DNA from: Spongiactinospora sp. TRM90649
GTDB taxonomy: Bacteria > Actinomycetota > Actinomycetes > Streptosporangiales > Streptosporangiaceae
Length of the DNA stretch: 64,000 bases
NCBI RefSeq assembly: GCF_029382225.1
Contig: NZ_JARLTC010000014.1
Location: forward strand, 62,001 to 126,000
Direction: 5' to 3'
Both the position numbers and the translations under genes were made by a program. This document shows, piece by piece, positions 32,922-42,189 of the stretch (within the stretch, counting starts at the first letter, position 1; every line of letters starts with the position of its first letter). The notes beneath the pieces are model-generated. The model had not been told where the DNA came from, did no database searches, and saw nothing but the letters and a program-made list of their open reading frames with translations.

Positions 32922-35900
32922 GTGTCCCCTCGCTTACGGCTTCGGACCCGTGCCCGGGTCCTCGCCCGGGCGCTGATCGGGCTGCTCGCCGTCCTGGCCC
33001 TGTTCAGCCCGCCGACCACCGCGCACGCCGACCCCGGCGAGAACAAGATCGCCGCCGCGGTGCGCACCGACCTGAAGGACGGCAAGGCCACCTTCTTCGT
33101 TCACCTCAAAGGCGAGGCGAACCTCGCCGCCGCCCGCACCGCCAAGACCAAGGAGAGCAAGGCCAAGGCGGTCTACGAGGCCAAGTCCGCGTACGCCGCC
33201 AGGTCACAGGCCGGGCTCCGCGCGCTGCTGACCGGCCGGAAGGCCGCTTTCACCCCATTCTGGCTGGTCAACACGGTCAAGGTCACCGCCGACGCGAGCC
33301 TGGCCAAGGAGATCGCCGCCCTGCCCGAGGTGACCGCCATCGAGCCGATCGGCAAGATCGAGCGGCCGGAGCCCAAGGCGGGCAAGGCCAAGGCGAAGAC
33401 CGGCGCCAAGGCCGCCGCCGCCGTCGAGTGGGGCGTCGACCGGATCAACGCGCCCCGCGTGTGGAACGAGCTGAACAACCGGGGCGAGGGCATCACCGTC
33501 GCCATCATCGACACCGGAGTCGACTTCGAGCACCCCGCCATCGACGTGCAGTACCGCGGCCGGAAGCCCGACGGCAGCGTCGATCACAACTACAACTGGT
33601 TCGACACCGCGAGAGGCTGCCCCACCCCCGTCCCGTGCGGCAGCGAGGATCACGGCACGCACGTGACCGGCACCATCGTCGGCGAGAACGGAATCGGCGT
33701 CGCACCCGGCGCCAAGTGGATCGCAGTCAACGGCTGCTGCGACTCCGACGCGCTGGTCGCGGCCGGTCAATGGCTGATCACTCCGACCGACCTGAACGGC
33801 CAGAACATCCGTTACGACCTCGTCCCGGACGTCGTGAACAACTCCTGGGGGAAGAACGAGGATGCGAACTGGTACCGGACCATCATCCAGGGGTGGATCG
33901 CCGCGGGCATCTTCCCGATGTTCTCCGCGGGCAACGGGGGCAATGGCCTGTGCGATTCGGTCGGCAAGCCGGCGCACTACACCGAGTCCTACGCCGCCCA
34001 GTCCTTCGACATCGAAGGCATGCTCCAGCAGGGCGGGGTCATGGGCCCCGGTGAGAACGGCGAGATCAAACCCGATATCTCCGCCCCCGGCGTCGACATC
34101 CGTTCCTCGACGCCCTACGGCGAGTACAAGGTCATGACCGGCACCTCGATGGCGGCCCCACATGTCGCGGGCGCGGTGGCGCTGCTGTGGTCGGCCGCGC
34201 CGTCGCTGCGGGGCGACATCGCCGCCACCCGGCAGGTGCTCGACGGCACCGCCGTCGACATGTCCGACGAGACCTGCGGCGGGACGCCGAGTAACAACAA
34301 CACCTTCGGCGAGGGCGCGCTGGACGTGTACGCGGCGGTTCAGGCCGCGCCCGACGACGCGCTCGGCGACCTGCGCGGCACGGTCACCGTGAACGGGCAG
34401 CCGCTGAGCGGCGCCGAAGTGCGGATCACCGGGCAGCGCGGCCGTACCACGGGCACCGATCAGAGCGGCGCCTACGCGCTGTCGCGCGTGCCCCCCGGCC
34501 AGTACCAGGTCACCGCGTCCAGGTTCGGCCACCAGAGCGCCACCGGGACGGTGACCGTCACGGACGGCCAGACCACGACCGGGAACCTGGCCCTGACCAG
34601 GCTGCCGCACAGCGCGGTCTCCGGCACGGTCACCGTCGGGGGCGCCGCCGACGCCGGTGCCACCGTGACGGTCTCCGGCACGCCGGTCAAGGCCGTCACG
34701 GACGCCTCCGGCCGCTACCGGATCGACCTCCCGCACGGCTCCCACCGGCTGGAGATCACCGCTTCCTCACCGTGCATTGACGGTGCGACGGCGCAGATCT
34801 CCGTGTCCGGCGACCTGACGAAGGACATCGCGCTGGAGCGCAGGCACGACACCTTCGGATACACCTGCGAGGTCGGCGCCGAACCGTACGTGGCGGGCAC
34901 CACCGAGTCGAACGTCGGGCGGATGGCGCTGCCCTTCCCCGTGCCGTTCTACGGCGAGTCCTACTCCCAGATCTGGATCACCGGGAACGGCGTCGCGTCC
35001 TTCACGGATCACCCGGACGGCGAGGACAGCCCCCTCCCGAGCCCGAGCGCTCCGAACGCGGCCGTCTATCCCTTCTGGGACGGCCTCAACCTGGACGGGA
35101 ACTCCTCCCTGCACACCGGCACGGTCGGCACCGCCCCGCACCGATCCTTCGTGATCGAATGGCGGAACGTCCGGCTCGACAAGGAACCGCCGGACGACGA
35201 CGACCGCCTGTCGGTCTCCGCCCTGCTCGGCGAGGACGGCACGATCGGCTTCCGCTACAAGGAGATCGACGGCACCGGCGACCACGGCCCGTCGGCCACC
35301 GTCGGCATCGAGAACGCCGACGGCACCGACGCGCTCCAGTACTCCCACATCAGCCCGTCGCTCAAGGACGGCATGAGCCTGACCTTCACCGCCGGCGCCC
35401 ACGGCGCGGTGCGCGGCATGGTCACCGACGCCAACGACGGCCGCCCCCTGGCCGGGGCGAAGGTGGAGTTCCCGCACGTGGCCACGTTCACCACTGGCGA
35501 GGACGGCACCTACGGCGGCCTGGTGCGGGCCGGGAGCCACCAGGTGAAGGTGTCCAAGCAGCTCTACGGCACCCACACCCGGACAATCAACGTCGCGCCG
35601 GGCACCGTCACCACGGACGGCGCGGCCCTCATCACCGGCAAGGTCACCGCCACGCCCACGTCGCTGAGCCTGGCCGCCCCACCGGGCGCCACTACGACGG
35701 CGACCCTCACCCTCACCAACGGCGGCACCGCCCCCAGCCCCTACGAGGTGACCACCGAACCCGCCCTGCTCACCGCCGCCCCGGCATCGGGCGGCCTCCT
35801 CCAGAACCAGTCGGCCACCGTCACCGTCACGGCGTCCACCGCCGGCCTCGCGCCCGGTGACACCCGCACCGGCAAGGTCGTCGTCCAGTCCGCCAGCGGC

Positions 35901-35960
35901 CGGCAGCCCGTCATCGAGATCCCCGTGACACTGACGGTCTCCTCAAACGCCACCGGATAG
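32922..35960 (+). CDS. secreted S8 subtilisin-like protease with carboxypeptidase-regulatory repeats
   Basis: A 1012-residue exported protein from GTG 32922, behind GGAGA. Signal peptide at residues 1-36 (ALIGLLAVLALFSPPTTAHA), I9-like propeptide to about 150, and a subtilase domain with D197 (AIIDTGVDFEHP), H244 (EDHGTHVTGT) and S409 (MTGTSMAAPHVAG), plus the oxyanion-site Asn (VVNNSWG). The C-terminal half has two carboxypeptidase-regulatory-like repeats (about 486-640), a beta-sandwich region around VPFYGESYSQIWITGNGVAS, a third CarboxypepD_reg-like repeat (GMVTDANDGRPLAGAKVEF), and an Ig-like tail (about 905-1010). No LPxTG or membrane anchor, so it is released. Bacillopeptidase F-like; an extracellular scavenging role is likely. 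Confidence 0.92.
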   Translation: MSPRLRLRTRARVLARALIGLLAVLALFSPPTTAHADPGENKIAAAVRTDLKDGKATFFVHLKGEANLAAARTAKTKESKAKAVYEAKSAYAARSQAGLRALLTGRKAAFTPFWLVNTVKVTADASLAKEIAALPEVTAIEPIGKIERPEPKAGKAKAKTGAKAAAAVEWGVDRINAPRVWNELNNRGEGITVAIIDTGVDFEHPAIDVQYRGRKPDGSVDHNYNWFDTARGCPTPVPCGSEDHGTHVTGTIVGENGIGVAPGAKWIAVNGCCDSDALVAAGQWLITPTDLNGQNIRYDLVPDVVNNSWGKNEDANWYRTIIQGWIAAGIFPMFSAGNGGNGLCDSVGKPAHYTESYAAQSFDIEGMLQQGGVMGPGENGEIKPDISAPGVDIRSSTPYGEYKVMTGTSMAAPHVAGAVALLWSAAPSLRGDIAATRQVLDGTAVDMSDETCGGTPSNNNTFGEGALDVYAAVQAAPDDALGDLRGTVTVNGQPLSGAEVRITGQRGRTTGTDQSGAYALSRVPPGQYQVTASRFGHQSATGTVTVTDGQTTTGNLALTRLPHSAVSGTVTVGGAADAGATVTVSGTPVKAVTDASGRYRIDLPHGSHRLEITASSPCIDGATAQISVSGDLTKDIALERRHDTFGYTCEVGAEPYVAGTTESNVGRMALPFPVPFYGESYSQIWITGNGVASFTDHPDGEDSPLPSPSAPNAAVYPFWDGLNLDGNSSLHTGTVGTAPHRSFVIEWRNVRLDKEPPDDDDRLSVSALLGEDGTIGFRYKEIDGTGDHGPSATVGIENADGTDALQYSHISPSLKDGMSLTFTAGAHGAVRGMVTDANDGRPLAGAKVEFPHVATFTTGEDGTYGGLVRAGSHQVKVSKQLYGTHTRTINVAPGTVTTDGAALITGKVTATPTSLSLAAPPGATTTATLTLTNGGTAPSPYEVTTEPALLTAAPASGGLLQNQSATVTVTASTAGLAPGDTRTGKVVVQSASGRQPVIEIPVTLTVSSNATG

Positions 35961-36083
35961 GGACACATGTCGCCACCGGACGCGGCGGTGTGCACGGGAT
36001 CACCACCGTCGCGCCCGGATCACCGGACCGCCGGGACGCGCGGCGCCTTCCCGGCAGCGCCCCGGCACCCGGTGACGGTCACC

Positions 36084-36116
36084 GGCGGGCGGGTCCAGGG
36101 GTGAGCCCCGCCCGCC
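36084..36116. terminator. GC hairpin downstream of the subtilase gene
   Basis: GGCGGGCGG (36084-36092) and CCGCCCGCC (36108-36116) are exact complements. Just before them, CCGGTGAC-g-GTCACCGG forms a second perfect palindrome (36069-36085). Probable terminator region of the gene ending at 35960. Confidence 0.5.
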
Positions 36117-36183
36117 GCGTGGCCCCACGAACAGGCGCGGCGGCGAGGTGAGGCCGCCGCCGCGCCGCACGCCCCTTACATCA

Positions 36184-36217
36184 CGGCTTCTCTGGAAACG
36201 CGGCTTCTCTGGAAACG
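36184..36217. repeat. 17-bp tandem duplication
   Basis: CGGCTTCTCTGGAAACG occurs twice in direct succession (36184-36200 and 36201-36217), followed by another CGG. It lies in the 358-bp non-coding gap between the subtilase and the hypothetical gene at 36319. Replication slippage or a duplicated protein-binding site are both possible. Confidence 0.7.
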
Positions 36218-36263
36218 CGGTGACCACACCACCGCGCGGCACGGGTCCCCTCGTCCCGTGCCA

Positions 36264-36312
36264 GGGGCGCGGACGGCCCGGGTGCCTGCTCCATCCGGCC
36301 CGTCCGCGCCCC
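36264..36312 (-). terminator. 13-bp stem hairpin ending the hypothetical gene at 36319
   Basis: GGGGCGCGGACGG (36264-36276) and CCGTCCGCGCCCC (36300-36312) are perfect complements with a 23-base loop, six bases after the stop codon of the minus-strand gene. A smaller CACGGG/CCCGTG stem (36240-36259) follows. Confidence 0.6.
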
Positions 36313-36318
36313 CATTTC

Positions 36319-36906
36319 TCACCACCACACCTCCGGGTAGTACCGAGGACAGACACAGTTCCTGTCGTCCTGCGGCGGATCCACGACCTGCGCGACGATG
36401 GGCGGCAACACCACCTCGATCCTCTTGGCCGCCGCGACGGCGGCCTCGGTGACGCTGTAGGGGTCGCTCTCGTCGCTGACGCTGATCTCCAGCCGGTCCC
36501 CGACCACCCACACATGCGCCCGCTCCCCGGCGACCCCCGCATGCCCCGGCTGCGCGACCCCCGGAAACCGCGCCACAGGCGTCGGAAACCGAGCGAACTC
36601 CCCCGCCGAGTAGGCGACCCCAGGAGTCGGCCGCACCACCTCAGGCCCCAGCCACCGCACGGGCACCCCCAACACGGCCAACGTCCGCACCAGATCGGCC
36701 TCACTCCCGACCCGCAGACTGAGCATCAGCCGATCACCGTCATTCGCATGCCCGCCGTACGCCCGACAGAACCGAAAGTAAGCCAGCCGCCGGGCCCATC
36801 CCCGCAGCTCACCTGGAGAGTGACGCTCATAGAGATAGGCAGTCCAACGCTCCACATCCACCGGCAAATCGTATATCGCCTGATTTGCCAGGAACTGCTC
36901 CAACAC
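36319..36906 (-). CDS. conserved hypothetical protein, 195 residues
   Basis: GTG start at 36906 behind GAGGA. A soluble protein with a helical N-terminus (VERWTAYLYERHSPGELRGW, then RRLAYFRFCRAYGGH), a middle region that mentions no known motif (LMLSLRVGSEADLVRTLAVL), and a beta-rich end (VWVVGDRLEISVSDESDPYS) closing with a cysteine pair NCVCPRYYPEVWW. No signal peptide or membrane helix. I do not recognise the family. The stop is followed by a strong hairpin. Confidence 0.65.
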   Translation of the reverse strand: MLEQFLANQAIYDLPVDVERWTAYLYERHSPGELRGWARRLAYFRFCRAYGGHANDGDRLMLSLRVGSEADLVRTLAVLGVPVRWLGPEVVRPTPGVAYSAGEFARFPTPVARFPGVAQPGHAGVAGERAHVWVVGDRLEISVSDESDPYSVTEAAVAAAKRIEVVLPPIVAQVVDPPQDDRNCVCPRYYPEVWW

Positions 36907-37105
36907 CAGTCCTCACCCCTGCCCCCTCAGAGCGCGGATGCCGCGCAATGCGCCCCATGAAAGTGGTGACAAGCGTCGGTTTCGGGACTACCGGTACCGG
37001 GAGGTCGGGCGGAGCCCCGCTCAGGAAAGCGTCCGAGCGGAGCGAGGGCATTTGGGCGGGCGGCCCCGGGCTTTCCCGCGACCCGCTGGAGGGGGGCCGG
37101 AGGGG

Positions 37106-37966
37106 TCAGGTCAGGGATGCAAGGTGTTCCAGGCTGGTGTGGACGGCTTGTTTGGGGCCCTCGCCCGGGGGTGGGGGTTCGGTGAGGATGGTGTCCTGTT
37201 CGAGGACGTACCAGCCGTCGTAGCCGCCGAGGGTCAGGCCGGTGACGATGGCGCCGACGTCGACTTCGCCTTCGCCCAGGGGGCGGAAGAGGCCCGCGCG
37301 TACGGCCTCGGTGTATGTCAGGTTTCCGGCGGCGACCTCGTCGGCCAGGTCGCCGTCCACGTCCTTGAGGTGGACGTGGCCGACGCGTTCGGGGGCCGCG
37401 CCGACGACGGAGACCGGGTCGGTGCCGCCGACCAGCAGGTGGCCGGTGTCCAGGCACAGCTGCACGCGCGACTCGTCGAGCACGCGCTTCACCTCGTCAC
37501 GCGTCTGGATCATCGTGCCGAAGTGGGGGTACAGCGCAACTTCACGGTCGAACTCCTTCGCCGTGGCGACGATCTGGTCGAGGTTGGCGGTGAGCGTCTT
37601 CCAGCCGGTGCCGTCCAGTTCGGGGCGTATGTCGTAGCCCTCTCCGCCGGTGACGGCGGCGAACACGGCGACCTCGACGTCCCCGTCCTGGAAGCCGCGC
37701 AGGCTGGCGCGAATTTCGGGCATCGGGTCGAGGTCGGGGTCGTGCAGCACCAAGGGGACGAGACCGGCCACACCACGCAGGCCGTACTCGCCGAGCAGGG
37801 CGGTACGGCGGGCCGGTGACGGCGGCAGGAATCCGGGTGGGCCCAGCTCGGTGGCGGTCAGCCCGAGGTCGCGCATCTCGGCGAGCACTCTGGTCCGGTC
37901 GAGCTGATATCCCCAGCCTGGAACCTCGCAGACACCCCACGACATGGGAGCACCCGCGATCTTCAT
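37106..37966 (-). CDS. sugar phosphate isomerase/epimerase (IolE-like TIM barrel)
   Basis: A 286-residue xylose-isomerase-like TIM barrel from ATG 37966, behind GGAGG. The start KIAGAPMSWGVCEVPGWGYQ and motifs GLTATELGPPGFLP, VALYPHFGTMIQT, VQLCLDTGHLLVGG, HVHLKDVDGD and GWYVLEQDT give the metal-binding Glu/Asp/His/Glu set of the AP-endonuclease-2 superfamily. The N-terminal APMSWGV and the aromatic-glycine start are typical of inosose dehydratase (IolE). No other inositol-catabolic gene is near, so the substrate is uncertain. Confidence 0.82.
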   Translation of the reverse strand: MKIAGAPMSWGVCEVPGWGYQLDRTRVLAEMRDLGLTATELGPPGFLPPSPARRTALLGEYGLRGVAGLVPLVLHDPDLDPMPEIRASLRGFQDGDVEVAVFAAVTGGEGYDIRPELDGTGWKTLTANLDQIVATAKEFDREVALYPHFGTMIQTRDEVKRVLDESRVQLCLDTGHLLVGGTDPVSVVGAAPERVGHVHLKDVDGDLADEVAAGNLTYTEAVRAGLFRPLGEGEVDVGAIVTGLTLGGYDGWYVLEQDTILTEPPPPGEGPKQAVHTSLEHLASLT

Positions 37967-38059
37967 CCAACCACCTCCGCGACGCGGCCGGCGCGTCATC
38001 GACAGTGCACGAACCCTCTTCTCTCCCCGCAAACGGCCTGGTGAAACACATACGATCCA

Positions 38060-39439
38060 TCAGGGACCGGTGTGCAGGCCCTCGGCCAGGCACCGGACGG
38101 CCGGCTCGGCCCGGTGCGCCGGCAGCTTGGCGAACCCGACCACCACGGCGGCCTCGTCGCCCGGCCCGGCCCCGCGCATCGGGCCCACCGCCTCGGCGGT
38201 GATACCGGCGATCCGGGCCACCTCGGCGACGGTCTCCTCGCGCAGTCCTGGCGGAAGCTCCACGTACACGTGAAGGCCGGCCGCCACCCCGCGCACCTTC
38301 AGTTCGGGCAGGTGCGTCGCGAGGGCGGTAACGAAGGCGTCCCTGCGCCTGCGGTACTCCCTGCGCATCCGGCGCAGGTGCCGGTCGTACTGGCCGCTGC
38401 GGATCACGTGCGCGAGCGCGTACTGCTCGATCACGGGAGATCCGAGGTCCAGGTCGGCGCGGGCCTGCCTGAGCCGGGCGCTGAGCTGCGGCGGGGCCAC
38501 GATCCAGCCGAGCCGCAGGCCGGGGGCCAGCGGCTTGCTCACCGACCCGCACAGCGCGACGTGGCGCGGGTCGAGCCCCTGGAGGCAGCCGACGGGGTCG
38601 CGGTCGAAGCGGAACTCGGCGTCGTAGTCGTCCTCCAGCACGATCGCGCCTCGCGCGGCGGCCCAGGCCATCAGTTCCGCGCGGCGGCCGGGGGACAGCA
38701 CGACGCCGGTGGGGTACTGGTGGGCGGGGGTCAGCAGCACGTAGCGCGCCCCGCTGCGGGCCAGGGCGGCGACGTCGATGCCCTCCTCGTCCACGGGCAC
38801 GTGGACGAGGCGCGCGCCCGCCGTGGTGAGCAGCGGGACCTGGCGATTCGTGGTGGGGTCCTCGACGGCGAGCCGTACGTGCCCGCCCGCGTCATTGGCG
38901 AGCAGCCGGACGACCATGCTGAGGCCCTGGGCCACGCCACCGGCCACGATCACGTCCTCGGGCTCGGCGTCGGCTGCGCGCACCCGCCGGAGGTACGCGG
39001 CCAGTTCCCGGCGTAGTTCCGGCACCCCGCCGGGGTCGGGGTAGTCGAACGCCTCGTTGGGCATCGTGGCGAGGGCGTGACGCAGCGCGGCCATCCATCG
39101 TTCGCGCGGGAACGACGTGAGGTCGGGCGTGGTGGCGCGCTCGCCGTAGTACGGCTGGTCGGAGATGGCCTCCTGGGCGCGCGGGCGCGTCCCGGCGGCC
39201 GGGGCGACGCGGGTGCCCGATCCCACCCGGGAGATCAGGAACCCCTCGGCGACCAGGCGTTCATACGCCTCGACCACGACTCCCCTGGACACTCCGAGGT
39301 CGCGGGCGAGGTCGCGGCTGGCGGGCAGCCGCGCGCCGGGCGACAGCCGTCCTTCCCGTACGGCGGTGCGCAGCTCCCCCGCGATCTGCGAGGTCACCCC
39401 GCCCGACGTCCGGTCCACAGAAAGGTGCAGATCCGCCAA
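38060..39439 (-). CDS. MocR-family regulator (GntR HTH plus PLP aminotransferase-like domain)
   Basis: A 459-residue protein if started at TTG 39439 (GAGGA four bases upstream), which gives the usual ADLHLSVDRTSGGVTSQIAG beginning. An ATG at 39499 in the same frame would place its leader across a 26-bp palindrome and is less likely. The winged-helix GntR domain (RLPASRDLARDLGVSRGVVV) is at about residues 8-75. A fold-type-I aminotransferase domain follows, with the PLP lysine in CGSVSKPLAPGLRLGW. PdxR-like members use PLP as a ligand. It is divergent from an EamA transporter gene that it probably regulates. Confidence 0.88.
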   Translation of the reverse strand: MADLHLSVDRTSGGVTSQIAGELRTAVREGRLSPGARLPASRDLARDLGVSRGVVVEAYERLVAEGFLISRVGSGTRVAPAAGTRPRAQEAISDQPYYGERATTPDLTSFPRERWMAALRHALATMPNEAFDYPDPGGVPELRRELAAYLRRVRAADAEPEDVIVAGGVAQGLSMVVRLLANDAGGHVRLAVEDPTTNRQVPLLTTAGARLVHVPVDEEGIDVAALARSGARYVLLTPAHQYPTGVVLSPGRRAELMAWAAARGAIVLEDDYDAEFRFDRDPVGCLQGLDPRHVALCGSVSKPLAPGLRLGWIVAPPQLSARLRQARADLDLGSPVIEQYALAHVIRSGQYDRHLRRMRREYRRRRDAFVTALATHLPELKVRGVAAGLHVYVELPPGLREETVAEVARIAGITAEAVGPMRGAGPGDEAAVVVGFAKLPAHRAEPAVRCLAEGLHTGP

Positions 39440-39461
39440 ATGGTCCTCATTTCCGGCCACA

Positions 39462-39487
39462 GATTGGACCCGGCAATCGGTCCAATC
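39462..39487. promoter_or_regulatory. MocR operator overlapping the EamA promoter
   Basis: A perfect 9-bp inverted repeat GATTGGACC-cggcaatc-GGTCCAATC between the divergent MocR and EamA genes. It ends seven bases before the TAGCAT hexamer of the EamA gene, covering its -35 region. GGTCCA-type half-sites are known for MocR/PdxR regulators; binding here is inferred. Confidence 0.65.
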
Positions 39488-39493
39488 AATTCC

Positions 39494-39499
39494 TAGCAT
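39494..39499 (+). promoter_or_regulatory. -10 hexamer for leaderless EamA gene
   Basis: TAGCAT, eight bases before ATG 39508, with no ribosome site in between. Confidence 0.45.
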
Positions 39500-39507
39500 C
39501 TCCTGCT

Positions 39508-40539
39508 ATGAGCTCCAGGGGTGGTAATTCAGCACAGAACATCACCATGGCCGCGACGGCCATGTTCCTGGTCGGCACCCTGGCCGGGGTGTCCGACCTC
39601 ATCCAGAACTACCCGGTACACGGTGGCCAGGCGATGCGTTACGCCGCGGGGGCGGCGGCCCTGCTGGTCCTGGCGCGGCTGCTCGGGCGGCGCCTGCTGC
39701 GGCCGACGCTCCGCGAGTGGCTGCGACTGCTCGCCCTCACGCTGACCGGGCTGATCGTGTTCAACGTCGCCGTCATCGAGTCCGCCAGGCACGCCGGACC
39801 GGCTCTCGTCGGCACCGTCCTGGGAACGGTCCCGCTGGCCCTCGCCCTGCTGGGCGGGCGGCGCCCGGCCCCGCATGTCCTGGCCGGCGCGTGCGTGGTC
39901 GTCACGGGGGCGACGATCGCGACGGGCCTGGGCAGCGGCAACCTGCCCGCGCTGCTGTGGGCGCTGGTGGCGCTGGCCTGCGAGGTGGCGTTCTCGCTGC
40001 TGGCGCTGCCGCTGCTGCCCAGGCTGGGCGCGGTGCTGGTGTCGGCGTACTCGACGGCGCTGTCCGTGCCGCTGTTCCTCGTGCTCGGGCTGGTCACCGA
40101 CGGCGCGGGCATGCTGCGCGTACCGACCTTGCCGGAGGCCGGGGGCCTGGCCTACCTGGCGATCGCCGTGACCACCGGCGCGTTCTTCCTCTGGTACACC
40201 GCGCTGCCCCGGCTCGGCCCGGCGGTGGCGGGGCTGTTCGCCGGGATGATCCCGGTCGGCGCGATCGTCACCGGCCTGTTGCTCGGGGTTGCCGTCCCGA
40301 CTCCGGGCGACCTGGCCGGCGCCGGGCTGGTGATCGCGGGCATCGCCGTCGGCCTGTACGGCGGGCGGGTGATTCGCGCGCTCGCCGTCCGCCGTAATCT
40401 CAACAGGGCGGAGCGACCGGCGGGCGCCGGGACGCCCGGGGACGACCGAGGAGGACGACGCGACGATGCCCGAGTTCGACTACACCGACCTGCTGCCGCT
40501 GGGCCCCGACGAGACGGAGTACCGGCTGATCACCACTGA
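39508..40539 (+). CDS. EamA/DMT-family transporter
   Basis: A 343-residue protein with ten membrane helices in two EamA repeats (residues about 14-145 and 150-290), for instance [18 protein letters not shown] and [23 protein letters not shown] proteins export or import metabolites. Regulation by the adjacent MocR protein suggests an amino-acid or vitamin B6-related substrate. The last 45 residues are polar, Arg/Asp/Gly-rich and overlap the fumarase gene by 74 nt in another frame, which is unusual for this family and may be a read-on past an ancestral stop. Confidence 0.85.
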   Translation: MSSRGGNSAQNITMAATAMFLVGTLAGVSDLIQNYPVHGGQAMRYAAGAAALLVLARLLGRRLLRPTLREWLRLLALTLTGLIVFNVAVIESARHAGPALVGTVLGTVPLALALLGGRRPAPHVLAGACVVVTGATIATGLGSGNLPALLWALVALACEVAFSLLALPLLPRLGAVLVSAYSTALSVPLFLVLGLVTDGAGMLRVPTLPEAGGLAYLAIAVTTGAFFLWYTALPRLGPAVAGLFAGMIPVGAIVTGLLLGVAVPTPGDLAGAGLVIAGIAVGLYGGRVIRALAVRRNLNRAERPAGAGTPGDDRGGRRDDARVRLHRPAAAGPRRDGVPADHH

Positions 40540-42127
40540 GGGGGTGCGGAAGGTCGAGGCGGCCGGGCGTACGTTCCTGGAGGTGGAGCCGGAGGCGCTG
40601 CGCGCGCTGACCGAGGCGGCGGTCCACGACATCTCCCACTACCTGCGCGCGTCGCACCTGGCCCAGCTCAGGAAGATCGTCGATGATCCAGAGTCCAGCG
40701 GCAACGACCGCTACGTCGCCCTCGACCTGCTGAAGAACGCCTCGATCTCGGCGGGCGGCGTGCTCCCGATGTGCCAGGACACCGGCACCGCGATCGTGAT
40801 GGGCAAGCGCGGACGCCACGTGCTGACCGACGGCCGCGACGCCGAGCACGTCTCGCGCGGCGTCTACGACGCCTACACCCGGCTCAACCTGCGCTACTCG
40901 CAGATGGCGCCGATCTCCATGTGGGAGGAGAAGAACACCGGCAGCAACCTGCCCGCCCAGGTCGAGATCTACGCCGAGGACCCGCACGGCCACGCCGACG
41001 AGTACAAGCTGCTGTTCATGGCCAAGGGCGGCGGCAGCGCCAACAAGTCGTTCCTGTACCAGGAGACGAAGGCGGTGCTCAACGAGCGGCGCATGCTGGA
41101 GTTCCTAGAGGAGAAGATCCGCTCGCTCGGTACGGCGGCGTGCCCGCCGTACCACCTGGCGGTCGTGGTGGGCGGCACCAGCGCGGAGTTCGCGCTGAAG
41201 ACCGCCAAGTACGCCTCGGCCCGCTACCTGGACGCACTGCCCACCGAGGGCTCGCTCACCGGGCACGGCTTCCGTGACCTGGAACTGGAGAAGAAGGTCT
41301 TCGAGCTGACCCAGGGGCTCGGCATCGGGGCCCAGTTCGGCGGCAAGTACTTCTGCCACGACGTGCGGGTGATCCGGCTGCCCAGGCACGGCGCGTCCTG
41401 CCCGGTGGCGATCGCGGTGTCGTGCAGCGCCGACCGGCAGGCGCTCGCCAAGATCACGCCGGAGGGCGTGTTCCTGGAGCGGCTGGAGACCGACCCCGCG
41501 CGGTTCCTGCCCGACACCACCGGCGAGCAGCTCGGCGGCGACGTCGTGCGGGTCGATCTGAACCGCCCGATGGGCGAGGTCCTGGCGGAGTTGTCGAAGT
41601 ATCCGGTGAAGACCCGGCTGTCGCTCAACGGGCCGCTGGTGGTGGCCCGCGACATCGCGCACGCCAAGATCGCCGAGCGGCTCGACGCGGGCGAGGAGAT
41701 GCCGTCGTATCTGAAGGACCACGCGGTCTACTACGCCGGACCGGCCAAGACCCCGGCCGGATACGCCTCCGGTTCCTTCGGCCCGACCACGGCCGGGCGG
41801 ATGGACTCCTACGTCGAGCGGTTCCAGGCTGCGGGCGGCTCGCTGGTGATGCTGGCCAAGGGCAACCGCTCGGGGCAGGTCACCGAGGCGTGCCGGCGCA
41901 ACGGCGGGTTCTACCTGGGCTCGATCGGCGGCCCGGCGGCCCGGCTGGCGCAGGACTGCATCAAGAAGGTGGAAGTCCTGGAGTACCAGGAGCTGGGCAT
42001 GGAGGCGGTCTGGAAGATCGAGGTGGAGGACTTCCCGGCGTTCATCGTGGTGGACGACAAGGGCAACGACTTCTTCACCGACACCACGGGGCCGGCGCTG
42101 TCCATCGGTCGGCGATCCTCCCGATGA
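40466..42127 (+). CDS. fumarate hydratase class I (4Fe-4S, single-chain type)
   Basis: A 553-residue enzyme joining the alpha and beta class I fumarase domains. Probable [4Fe-4S] ligands are C103 ([10 protein letters not shown]), C226 ([10 protein letters not shown]) and C320 ([15 protein letters not shown]), matching C105, C224 and C318 of E. coli FumA. The C-terminal swivelling domain has [20 protein letters not shown]. It hydrates fumarate to malate in the TCA cycle. GAGGAGGACG lies about twelve bases before ATG 40466. The window also encodes a class II fumarase (47572-48972), which is cluster-free and oxygen-stable. Confidence 0.95.
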   Translation: MPEFDYTDLLPLGPDETEYRLITTEGVRKVEAAGRTFLEVEPEALRALTEAAVHDISHYLRASHLAQLRKIVDDPESSGNDRYVALDLLKNASISAGGVLPMCQDTGTAIVMGKRGRHVLTDGRDAEHVSRGVYDAYTRLNLRYSQMAPISMWEEKNTGSNLPAQVEIYAEDPHGHADEYKLLFMAKGGGSANKSFLYQETKAVLNERRMLEFLEEKIRSLGTAACPPYHLAVVVGGTSAEFALKTAKYASARYLDALPTEGSLTGHGFRDLELEKKVFELTQGLGIGAQFGGKYFCHDVRVIRLPRHGASCPVAIAVSCSADRQALAKITPEGVFLERLETDPARFLPDTTGEQLGGDVVRVDLNRPMGEVLAELSKYPVKTRLSLNGPLVVARDIAHAKIAERLDAGEEMPSYLKDHAVYYAGPAKTPAGYASGSFGPTTAGRMDSYVERFQAAGGSLVMLAKGNRSGQVTEACRRNGGFYLGSIGGPAARLAQDCIKKVEVLEYQELGMEAVWKIEVEDFPAFIVVDDKGNDFFTDTTGPALSIGRRSSR

Positions 42128-42176
42128 AAAGGGGGCATTAGCGGCAATGCGGTCGGGAGTCGTCCTAATCGCCCTC

Positions 42177-42182
42177 TAGCGT
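42177..42182 (+). promoter_or_regulatory. -10 hexamer for the leaderless winged-helix gene
   Basis: TAGCGT, seven bases before ATG 42190. Confidence 0.5.
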
Positions 42183-42189
42183 GTGACGC

